Below are positions 54,851-64,000 of a stretch of 64,000 nt of DNA, in pieces. The DNA is from Ziziphus jujuba (taxonomy: Eukaryota > Streptophyta > Magnoliopsida > Rosales > Rhamnaceae). Each line of letters begins with the position of its first letter. The stretch's first letter is position 1. The DNA lies in contig NC_083382.1 of assembly GCF_031755915.1 (NCBI RefSeq), positions 33,254,501 through 33,318,500 of the forward strand, in the 5' to 3' direction. A program made the position numbers and the translations under genes. The notes beneath the pieces were generated by a model. It was given only the letters and a program-made list of their open reading frames with translations, had not been told where the DNA came from and did no database searches.

Positions 54851-55578
54851 ATATTTGATGAGGATTCATTCCCCAATTTGAGTCAAATGGTGTTTGGCGG
54901 AAAGGAGATTTTTTATGGCCCACTCCTTCCAGCAGAGTGTTTTCCCACACTAGAAGAGCTTCAGCTGTCTTGTGTACACTTTACATCAATTGATTTTCCA
55001 TTTGTTTCTCTTGACAAGTTACCATGTCTACAATATATGGATGTGTACCGAGCTTTTTACAAAGTTTTATTCATGGAACAACAAACACCTAATGGGCAGA
55101 TTAATAATGGGGGGCACTTTGCAGCTTTAACATACTTTAGGCTTTTTAAATTACCCAAGCTGGTCTATCTGTCGGACGCCACAAGTCCAACTCCAACTCC
55201 AACTCCAACTCCAGCTCCCACCATGCAGCTGATGATCATCGGTCAATTGTACTTCTCCCGAACTTGAAATCTCTGGAAGTGGAGATGTGTCGTAGATTGA
55301 AGAATCTACAATCATTAGCAATCTCATTCCACAATCTAACATATTTGTCTATATGTTTATGTCACGGGATGAGCTATTTGTTTACCGATTCCATTGCTGC
55401 AACTGGTTTGAACCAACTCACAACTTTGGAGGTTAGAAATTGTAAAACGATGATAGAAATCGTATCCACCACCAGAAGGGATGGAGATGGGGATGAAGAC
55501 CCACCAGCAGCAGCGGGAGGAAGTATAACTATTTTTAGCCGCTTGGAAGATTTGTCACTCATAGATTTTTCAATTTAA
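54851..55578 (+). pseudogene. NLR (CC-NBS-LRR) leucine-rich-repeat fragment
   Basis: The first part reads FPTLEELQLSCVHF, LPCLQYMDV and FAALTYFRLFKLPKLVYL. The second reads LKSLEVEMCRRLKNLQSLAI, LTTLEVRNCKTMIEIVS and IFSRLEDLSLID. These are the irregular C-terminal LRRs of coiled-coil resistance proteins related to RPS2/At4g27190. The two parts are in different frames, and the change occurs at or just after the (TCCAAC)n microsatellite near 55186-55240. There is no NB-ARC domain anywhere nearby. The fragment lies wholly between the inverted repeats of the surrounding element. Confidence 0.85.
55186..55215. repeat. Hexanucleotide microsatellite (TCCAAC)n
   Basis: Four perfect TCCAAC units and a degenerate fifth encode a Thr-Pro repeat in the LRR fragment. 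The frame change in the fragment is adjacent. Confidence 0.9.
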
Positions 55579-55764
55579 AAATATTTTTCCATTTTTAAAT
55601 TTTCAGAAAAAAAACAAAAAAATATTAAAAAATTGACTGATTTTTAACTGAATCTTTTTTTTTTTAACGGTTTGGATAGTAGAAAGTATTACATGTAAAA
55701 TAAAAATTTATAGACCTCTAAATAAAAAAACTAAAACTAGAAAATACTAAAATACATTTTGTCC

Positions 55765-56845
55765 TTTTTATTTTTTATTTCGAATCAAGTCTCATTGTTA
55801 ATATTTTTTCCTTTATGGTCTACCATCTACAAACTTGTAGTCCTTTCCATCTTATTTGCTCCCTCTTGATGGATTATATTTTGACTTTCCATGATTTTAC
55901 CCAAAAAAAAAAAAAAAAAAGATTTTCCATGGTAGATCACCTCAATTGGCTATTGAACCTTCCTTTTAGACCTTCATTAGCATATTCGCTATGATTTTGT
56001 ACCAGATTTTCAAAGGTTTGCCAAATTTTGTTAAAGCTTATGATTAACTATAGCATATCATGAATTGTATAAAACAATTTAATGGAATACTAGAATTGAC
56101 CTCATTTGCTTAAATCGAGTTGACCTCGAAATGGCTTTTCCCTAATGGTTTATATTGTTTATAATTTGACCGATTTGATTTATAATTTTACCATAAGAAC
56201 TCCGTTAAGTTTGTGTGGTCGTGAGTTTGTCAAATATTCTTATAAAGCACACGTCACATCAAATTTTAGACTTGATTTATTTCCTTTGACATGAATCACG
56301 TGGTACCGATTTGCCTTAAATGGACCCATATGCAATTGTTGACCAATATCAGAAAATTTTTCTTTACAAACCATTACCAAAAATTTGCAACTAGATATTT
56401 AAGAATTCACATTTAAAAAATTATTTAAAATTTGAATTTGATGATAGAAGATGGATGGTTTTGTTTTGCCAAAATAAATAAATAAAAAAAGTGCAGAACA
56501 ATAATTCATGTCAGAGACTTATAACCAAACACTCCTTTGAAAAGTTTTAAACGTTCAAAATCTAAAAACCCGTAGCCAAACACTCCTCAAAAATACTCCA
56601 ACCAGGTCCCAGAGTGAACCCACTCAAAATTTCAGCGCACGAAACCCCAAAATTTGAGGTTTCCCGCCCACTCCACTCCACACACGCTCTTCAAATTTTC
56701 AGATTAAAAACCCTTTTTTAAAACACCCCCCACTTTTTTCCATTTTCCTTTTCTTCTTCTTCGCTCTCCCGCGCCGCACCGAACTCCAGTACGGACATCT
56801 TCGAAAGGTAGGGCGATTCGTCTCGATCTTTCGCAACCTACAGCA
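55765..56845. other. Intergenic and CMT promoter/leader
   Basis: AT-rich sequence turns into a GC-richer, pyrimidine-rich leader from about 56620, just before the chromomethylase start. No other gene is seen. Confidence 0.6.
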
Positions 56846-59800
56846 ATGCCGAAGAAGCGCAAGACTATTACAATGCCGAAGAGTCGCAAGGCGAAGTCAA
56901 CGGCGGCTTCTTCTTCTTCTTCTGCTTCTTCATCGTTGAAAACTGCTTCCTCTTCGAAGAGGCTGAAGAGGAAAGAGGAGTTGAGAAACGAAGAGGCTCA
57001 AGATTGCTTGGGAGTTGCGGATAGGTCAGACGAGTCGTATGGTAGCGAGGATGAATCTCAGAATAGGTTTGTTGGAGAACAGGTGCCTCCTGACGATGCC
57101 AGGCGACGATGGCCTGAACGATATCAGGAGAAGGTGAAACTGTTTTGTTTTGTTTTGGTTTTTTTGTCTTCCCATTTGGAATTTTTTAAATTCAATTTTA
57201 TTTTATTTATTTCTTTATTTTTTTGGAATTTGACTCTCTGTAGCTTTTTTATTTTTTAACGTACAGAGATAACTAATTTCATATGAAAATGGTTGCACTT
57301 GGTGTTCATTTTTGAGTGATGTATGTTATTCATTGGGAACTTTGGATAAATATTGAGAAAATGAGTTCGCATCTGAGGAAGAGTGGAACTAATTCAGCAA
57401 TGGAAGAAAAGACGCTAATTTTGTTTCGGAAGTAGCAGTATATGCTATATTTAGCTCCTATATTTATGTAGGAAAGCAGTTATTTTGCAGTGCTGTACTT
57501 TATGTAGTTCTTATATTTACTTAATTCTCTAACTAGTTGATAAATTTCATCTTCATCGAATTTTTTGGTTTTTTGTTTTGTTTTTTTTGTTTTTTTTTTT
57601 TTTTTGGTGCTGGGTTTTGTCTACTTTGGTGTGCATAATTTTTTTTATCAATCCATTAAAAAGTTCGGTGCCAAGGGTATTTTTCAGTATTCATGGCACT
57701 CTAAGTGAAAATTGGTAATTACATTGCTTCCATCTTCGAAAAAAAAGTATTGGCAACTGTTCGTTCGAGAACTAAGTTTTGTTCACTTATGCAGTTACAT
57801 TACTTTTAACACATTACGTTTATGTTTTATTTCAGAAGAAAAAGCAAGTAGTTGGGTCAAAAATATCAAAAGAGTAAGTGTATTATTATTATTATTATTA
57901 TTATTATTTTGTTTTATGCAAGTGATTGTTTTTTTACCCACAAGAAGTGTTTTTTTTTTTTTTTTTTTTTTTTGGTAATGTATTTTTTTTTTTTATTTCG
58001 TAAAAGTAAACCTGATTCTGATGAAGAGGTTATCCAAGCTCGGTGTCATTATACAAGTGCAGAGGTTGATGGAAGAGTTCTTTACAATCTCTATGATGAT
58101 GCTCATGTGAAAGTGAGTTTATTTCTTTCACTCAATTTCGATGCAAATTTCATTCACGGGACTAGTAGAGTAGGCCATGTGTTGTACAAATTTACGGAGC
58201 TCTTATATTTGCTTGTTGATATGTTGTATTTAGGCTGGGCAAGGAGAACCTTACTTTATTTGTAAAATTGTGGAAATGTTCGAAGCCATAGATGGAGAAC
58301 TATATTTCACAGCGCAATGGTATTACAGAGCAAGAGATACTGTAAGATAATTAAAAGATCTCTACCCTTTCCTTTCATTTTTCCCATATATATAGATATA
58401 TATTTTGTGTCTCTTTTATTTTATGTAAATATTATGCGATAATGCATGTGTTCTTGATTATGTTTCTTTTTTGTTTCCAATTCTTATAGGTCATCAAAGA
58501 TTGTGCTGTTCTTGATCCTAAACGTGTATTCTACTCTGAAGTTCAGGATCCTAATCCTTTGAATTGTCTTATTGAAAAGATAAATATTGTTAGATTGCCT
58601 TTAAATGTAAAGTCTTAACTTCTCATTTTACGCAAATATTTTATTTTCTGTTTGTTTACATGAATTGAGTTGTAATATTTTCTTGTTTCTTTCAGGTTGA
58701 TTTGGATACAAAGAGAAAATCCATTCCAGCTTGTGATTATTATTGTGATACATTTTATTTATTGCCATACCACACCTTCACCAATTTACCAGCAGGTTAT
58801 TTACTTCCCTTGGTGACATTTAAGAAAGTAAAGACATGACCTAAAACATAGGTGCACTTTATAATTATAAAAATTTATTCACCTTTTCTTGTTTTGAAAT
58901 CCAACCATTTTGTCTTTTGCTCCTTAATCTTGTTTTGAACTTGTAATTTGCCTTTAAAAGCGGCAGATAATAAGTCAGCTGGTAGTGAGACATCATCAAC
59001 CATTTCTAGTGAAATTGACATTAATGGGGTTCATGAAGTGAATTCTGAACCCATGGAAGAAGTTCATGGGCGTACTGTACCAGAAGTAACTTTGCTTGAT
59101 ATATACTCCGGTTGTGGTGCAATGTCTACAGGACTTTGTCTTGGTGCACATCTTTCTGGTCTAAATCTTGTGACTGTAAGCTATTTCTTTCTCAGACTAA
59201 TACTTCTGGAAAGTCCCACAAATTATTGTAATTTTAGTAAATTTTATTTATAAGGAAAATTGATTTATGTTATTGTAATATTTATTTATTTATTTATTTA
59301 TTTATGTTACAGAGATGGGCGGTTGATTTAAATGAACATGCTATTAATAGTCTAAAACTTAACCATCCAGAGACAGAGGTAGATTTGTCACATTTTTTGT
59401 TTTTTTTTTTTTTTTGGTTGGTCTTGAAGTTGTGTATACGCATTGAACTTACAGAGTAATTTTTATTGCTTATCAGGTCAGAAATGAACTTGCTGAGGAT
59501 TTTTTGTCATTGCTTAAAGAATGGCAAAAGTTATGCGTATACTTTAATCTGGTTAAAAGTAATGGCGTACCAGAACACGAGTTAGATTTTCATTTTAATG
59601 AAGATGATGAAGATGAAGAAGATGAAGGAAGTGACAATGACAAGGATGATGGGGAAGATTCTGAGATTTTTGAAGTTGAAAAAGTACTTGCAATATGCTA
59701 TGGCGATCCCAAAGAAACAGGGGACCGAGGACTGTATGTTAAGGTATATGAACTTTAGACCTTGATCGAGTATTATGTGGAGCGTGTCAATTTTAGATGT

Positions 59801-62472
59801 TTCACCTCAAATCTATTACTAGAGTTGATATTAGAAGTTGTAATTTTCTCGATAAAAATTTGGGCTATTAACCAATAGCATTTTGCTTATTTATGGATTG
59901 TGGAAATTCCATTTCCTTTGCCTGTAAACTTATGTTCTATGAGCTAGTGATTTCAAAGCCATTAGTTTTTTAAATGAATATTTATAAATATTTTTCGTAA
60001 AAGTTTTCTGCTATACCATTGAGACCTGGAAGCGTTTTGTTGTGCAATATCTTTTATGTAGGTTCACTGGAAAGGTTATGGGGCGGATGAAGATTCCTGG
60101 GAGCCAATCAACGGCATGGGGTATGTAACTTGATGAAACTATATTTGCACAAATATCTATCAGTTACCGCCATATATTAGTACCTTTTCTTAGTGTGCAT
60201 ATCGTATTTTACTCAGTAATTGTAAGGAAGCCATTAAGCAATTTGTCACCCAATGCTTCAAATCGAGAAGCTTGCCATTGCCTGTAAGCCCCTTTGTTTA
60301 TTTATTTATTTTTATTTTTTAATTCATTTAACGTTCTGAATAACCAATTCAAAGTTTTTTGATTAGCTAGTGGTGGTTGTCGTTAATTTCGTTGCTAATT
60401 TTTTATTGGCGTAGGGTGATGTCGATGTGATATGTGGCGGACCACCTTGCCAAGGCATTAGCGGCTTCAATCGGTTTCGAGATAAAGATAATCCATTGAG
60501 AGATGAAAAAAACAAGCAACTGATTGTCTTTATGGATTTAGTGCAGTTTCTAAAACCTAAGCTTGTTTTGATGGAAAATGTGGTTGATCTTGTCAAGTTT
60601 GCTGATGGTTTTCTTGGACGCTATGCAATGGGTCGTTTAGTGGACATGAATTATCAAGCTCGAATGGGCATGATGGCTGCAGGTGCATATGGACTTCCTC
60701 AATTTCGAATGCGAGTGTTCCTGTGGGGAGCTCAACCTGCTAAGGTAACTTTATGTAATTGTTCAGGTATTAGCTATATATAATCATTTTGATCTTGTTT
60801 TCTCATGGACCTTTTTTTTTTTTTTTTTGGGGAGCAGAAATTGCCTTCGTATCCACTCCCCACCCATGATTTAGTTGTAAGGGGTGTGATTCCTATTGAA
60901 TTTGAGGTAAACAATTAAAAGTATATGGTTTAATTTGTTTAATGTTTTATTTTATAACTATGAGGAACTGATGCAGACATGTACCGTGGCATATGATGAG
61001 GGTCATCATATAGAGTTAGAAAGGAAGCTTTTGTTGGAGGATGCAATTTCTGATCTTCCTGCGGTAAACTTTAAAATCTTTAATATTATTTTTTTCTTCT
61101 TGCATTTTCATTTACTTCCTTTCGTTTTATAGTGACTATATTATATATATATGTTTATCTTTATAACCACAGGTTGGCAACTATGAAAAAAGGGATGAAA
61201 TGCTATATGGAAAGCCAGCCGTTACTGACTTCCAAAGATTGATAAGACTGAGCAAAGATGGTAGTTATGCAGGCTTTCTTCAGCACTGAATTCTTCTCTT
61301 TTGACTATTTCATTTATTTTCTTTTCAACTATTACCTTTGGTTTATGTTTTGTAGAAACGTTGGGTTCTCCAAACCCATCCAAGCAATTACTGCTACATG
61401 ATCACCGTCCTCTGGAATTGAATGCCGATGATTATGAGAGAGTTTGTCGAGTCCCTAAGAAAAAGGCAGGTTCCTGGCAGTATGTAATGTTCCACATTGT
61501 ATTGGATTCATAACATTCACCTTATTTCTTAATTTACTTTATTGTTAAGGGGGCAAACTTTAGAGATTTTCCTGGCGTTCGCGTACGTCCTGACAACAAA
61601 GTAGAGTGGGATCCTGATGTAGAGAGGGTTTATTTAGATTCAGGAAAGCCTTTGGTAATACTTCATACTCCTTTTGCTTTTTCATACTTCAAAGGTTTTT
61701 TTAGAATGCCACATCATTTCAAACTTAATACATTTCAGGTTCCCGATTATGCCATGAGTTTTGTGAACGGATCTTCATCAAAGTAAGTGTTCATGCTTTA
61801 TTTTATCTTTTTATTTTATTTTATTTTTGTCATTAATTGGTTTGGTTTGGTTTTCAAACTTATTTTGTTTTATAGACCTTTTGCTCGTTTATGGTGGGAT
61901 GAAACCGTACCAACCGTGGTTACTAGAGCCGAACCACACAACCAGGTTATATAATCTCGCTTACTCTAGCTTTTCTTCAATATGTGAACAAATTTAAGTT
62001 TTTAACACTACAATACCTTTGCAGGCTATAATACATCCTGAACAAGATAGGGTGTTAACAATTCGTGAAAACGCAAGATTGCAAGGATTTCCAGACCATT
62101 ACAAACTTTGTGGCCCAGTTAAAGAAAGGTGGATTTCAAAAATCTATACATACCTTACAATTTTTGTTATATTTGATTCATCTTTGACATAATCCTAGTA
62201 ATCAATTTGAGTTTTTTCTGGTGCTCTTTGATGAAGTTTTAGAACAACGATATAATTTTTGCTGTTTTAGAACAATGATATAATTTTTGCAATGTTTCAG
62301 ATACATTCAAGTTGGAAATGCTGTTGCAGTTCCAGTATCTCGAGCGTTGGGATATGCATTAGGGCTCGCTATTCAAGGTTCTGGTAATGATGAACCTTTG
62401 TTTACATTGCCTCCCAAGTTTCCAGATATTCTTGCACGCACATCTGCTGCAACATCTGAAGAGAACAATTGA
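56846..62472 (+). CDS. CMT3: Chromomethylase (CMT3-like plant DNA cytosine methyltransferase)
   Basis: 869-residue nuclear enzyme that maintains CHG methylation by reading H3K9me. The 21 exons are 56846-57133, 57836-57873, 58007-58112, 58234-58341, 58490-58606, 58696-58795, 58961-59175, 59313-59378, 59477-59743, 60062-60120, 60217-60283, 60415-60744, 60838-60906, 60977-61063, 61173-61260, 61356-61465, 61550-61654, 61739-61782, 61876-61945, 62025-62128 and 62301-62472. Domains: basic N-tail, BAH (about 110-235), motif I DIYSGCG (299-305), acidic stretch, inserted chromodomain (about 411-475, with WKGY and DSWEP), catalytic PPCQG (C489), ENV (531-533) and C-terminal [20 protein letters not shown]. 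The short N-terminus favours CMT3 over CMT2. The intron after exon 16 appears to start with GC. Confidence 0.93.
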
Positions 62473-63072
62473 TGTCTGTTGAAGTGTATAACTTATTTAT
62501 TCTTCCATCAACTCACTGTAACCTTTGAACATAATATTTTTTCCAAAAAGGCACATTAAAATTCTCATTGGCATCTTTTTCTCTCTCCTATCTTCCTGAG
62601 TTTTATTCTGCTTCAATTTGCTTTTAGGCAATAAGCAATCCTTTTATTTGTAAGGTTTCTCATCTGAGAGGGTTCATAATTGTCTGTTTAATGCTTTGCT
62701 TGTTCAAGCTTATTTTTCCCTCCTAAAGCCAACCAACCAACCAACCAACCTTCACCGAAGAGGTTCGAACTTCAAACCTAACCTTCATCATTCATTTATG
62801 AAGTAATAGGTAAGAAGCTAGACATTCAGCCAAATTCACTTCATACGATTTGCATGGATAACCAAAAAAAAAAAAAAGATTGCATTCTGAAGAGTGTAGA
62901 CTCTCAACTGGTAAAATAAATAACATATTTCCATGAGCAGAAAACCTTCTTTATTTCACGTCTTATTCAATCTGCAGAAATCTCCAAAATCCAAATTAAA
63001 AACACAGAAAAGCATAAGCACAACTATGAAAGTACAGAAGGAAAGTCATTTCTGCTGCAATGGAAACCCATT
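62473..63072. other. Convergent 3' flanks of CMT and small minus-strand gene
   Basis: AT-rich 3' sequence with a (CCAA)n run near 62730-62748. A plus-strand frame at 62933-63184 overlaps the opposite-strand small gene and is its shadow. Confidence 0.6.
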
Positions 63073-63393
63073 TCAGGGAGGAGGATTTGTTGTTGTTGGA
63101 GTAGGGAAGGGAGGCAATCGGAGTACAGCTTCCTCTGTCTCAATCGGATCCGACCTCAGTATCTATGAACCAAAAAAGGCATAGACTTTTAAAATCAAAA
63201 TAACACTGAAAATTCATATATATTTATATAAATATACACATATATATATGTATAGGAGGGCGAGAGAGAGTACTGGGTCTTGGAGGACAGGCTTGGTATC
63301 GTCCTGGGCTGGTCGGAAATGAGGTTTTGTGAGGTTTTCCCTACCTTGGGGATTGCTGTTGCTTGGTTTCTTGGAAGTTTCGGAGGCTTTCAT
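63073..63393 (-). CDS. Small conserved-looking protein, unknown function (two exons)
   Basis: Exon 1 (63393-63274) encodes MKASETSKKPSNSNPQGREN, then LTKPHFRPAQDDTKPVLQDP. Exon 2 (63162-63073) encodes ILRSDPIETEEAVLRLPPF and a Pro/Thr tail, stopping at TGA. The GT donor follows the Pro codon and the acceptor is TTCATAG, both in phase 0, giving 69 residues. I recall similar short plant proteins with a KPxFRPAxDDTKP...DPILRSDPIETEEAVLRLPP pattern, but no function. It has no signal peptide or membrane segment and is probably soluble and disordered. It is divergent from the PPR gene, 278 bp apart. Confidence 0.62.
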
Positions 63394-63671
63394 TGTTTTA
63401 TTGTCTGGTTTTCTCCACGCCCTGCCCTCTCGAGCGTTTAGGGTTTATGTATACACACAATTACTCTACCCCTTAGTTGCTGGATGATTCAGTACTGATT
63501 CTCATCCTACAAGGCGGTAGTGATGACGGGTCGCTAATACGACGTCGTTTGCAAAAGGCAAACGCGGTGAAATTCCAAACCATTATTTATTTATGTATAA
63601 TACTATTTTTCTGTTAACCGCGATTTTTTCGCTTTCCGTGACCTTAGATTAGATTCGTAAAAAACTAAGAC
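63394..63671. promoter_or_regulatory. Short bidirectional promoter with telo-box
   Basis: 278 bp separate the divergent small gene and the PPR gene. It contains TTAGGGTTT (63438-63446, a telo-box on the minus strand) and a GACGTCG motif near 63541. Shared promoter use is inferred from spacing. Confidence 0.45.
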
Positions 63672-64000
63672 ATGATTTCCCGCCATATTCAAACTCTCGT
63701 CCAGGTCTCAAAAGCCGTCCATCTTCTCCAGCTTCACTCTCTGATCCTCAAATCGGGTCTGGATCGCGACCCGCGTTTCATCTCCCACTACCTGTTGTTT
63801 GCCTGCTCGAAATCAATTGATTTTGCAAAAGCAGTTTTTGATCAAGTATCCAATAATTATACCCCACCACTTTTTGCTTGGAATGTAATTATCAGAGCCT
63901 TCTCCAAGAGCTCTGTCCCTGATGAATCAATAAAACTCTTCTCTCGCTTGCAGAATATGGGTCTTCAACCTGACAATTTTACTTACCCATTTATTCTGAA
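63672..64000 (+). CDS. Pentatricopeptide repeat protein, 5' part (runs off window)
   Basis: ATG at 63672 opens a frame continuing to the window end (109 codons visible). It reads MISRHIQTLVQVSKAVHLLQ, followed by LHSLILKSGLDRDP, ISHYLLFACS, ID-FAKAVFDQV, FAWNVIIRAFSKSS and MGLQPDNFTYPFIL. This is the classic opening of a PLS-subfamily PPR protein. Such proteins bind organellar RNA for editing or processing; target and C-terminal domain (E/DYW) lie outside the window. No intron is seen so far, typical for PPR genes. Confidence 0.93.
   Translation, partial: MISRHIQTLVQVSKAVHLLQLHSLILKSGLDRDPRFISHYLLFACSKSIDFAKAVFDQVSNNYTPPLFAWNVIIRAFSKSSVPDESIKLFSRLQNMGLQPDNFTYPFIL

Larger units (their letters stand above)
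54584..55764. mobile_element. Pack-MULE-like element with long TIRs carrying an NLR fragment
   Basis: About 180-200 bp at the left (54584-54770) and right (55570-55764) are inverted copies of each other. Both start GGACAAAATG(C/T)ATTTTA, and both contain ATCCAAACCGTTAA and AATTTTTTAATA. Similarity is roughly three quarters or more by eye. The 9 bp just outside are GTTTTATTT on the left and TTTTTATTT on the right, 8 of 9 matching, which fits a Mutator-type 9-bp target duplication, although the sequence is low complexity. The interior holds only a broken piece of a resistance-gene LRR region. Long TIRs plus captured host coding sequence define a Pack-MULE. Confidence 0.75.

Noticed and set aside
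55151..55562. Minus-strand frames with (SW)n repeats opposite the NLR fragment
   Set aside because: Antisense of the (TCCAAC)n microsatellite and LRR sequence.
57712..58265. Long plus-strand frames within CMT introns 1-3
   Set aside because: They read through introns with homopolymer T and ATT runs; only the exon parts match chromomethylase.
62933..63184. 83-codon plus-strand frame downstream of CMT
   Set aside because: Overlaps exon 2 of the better supported minus-strand small gene; low-complexity Gly/Val composition.

Overview
The window is nuclear DNA of a flowering plant, almost certainly a eudicot. Genes have many short GT-AG introns in AT-rich spacers, and the families are plant-specific: class III peroxidases, TBL O-acetyltransferase, SINAT E3 ligase, MLK/PPK kinase, chromomethylase and PPR. 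I cannot name the species. All exon coordinates were worked out by hand from splice signals, reading frame and family conservation.

Layout. 1-8.6 kb is a head-to-tail cluster of three class III peroxidase genes, the first cut by the window edge. 9.4-16.0 kb (minus strand) holds a TBL/TBR-type wall polysaccharide O-acetyltransferase and formate-tetrahydrofolate ligase, then a tRNA-Ala copy without its anticodon arm and a small membrane-anchored protein. 20.4-24.5 kb (plus) holds a SINAT RING E3 ligase and a circularly permuted YqeH/BPG2-like GTPase. 24.5-34.5 kb has no convincing intact gene; its core is a nested tandem array (27.7-32.25 kb, about 1-kb units containing 86-bp subrepeats) with an inverted diverged fragment at 27.2 kb. 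34.6-36.7 kb is a CDF/MTP metal transporter with a deletion and frameshift in its last exon. 37.5-46.0 kb (minus) holds a plastid-type DnaJ zinc-finger protein and a 16-exon MLK/PPK kinase. 46-56.8 kb is a transposon-rich spacer: a Tourist-like MITE, a roughly 4.1-kb terminal-inverted-repeat element carrying exon fragments resembling asparagine synthetase and midasin, and a roughly 1.2-kb Pack-MULE-like element carrying an NLR leucine-rich-repeat fragment. 56.8-62.5 kb is a 21-exon CMT3-like chromomethylase. The right edge has a small two-exon gene on the minus strand, divergent from a PPR gene that runs off the window.

The genes are ordinary single-function plant genes, not an operon or pathway cluster. 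Only the peroxidases are a functional cluster, made by tandem duplication. The most interesting content is in the non-genic parts: two gene-fragment-capturing elements, the nested repeat array, the armless tRNA, and the broken transporter. I found no coherent, clearly new multi-gene system.
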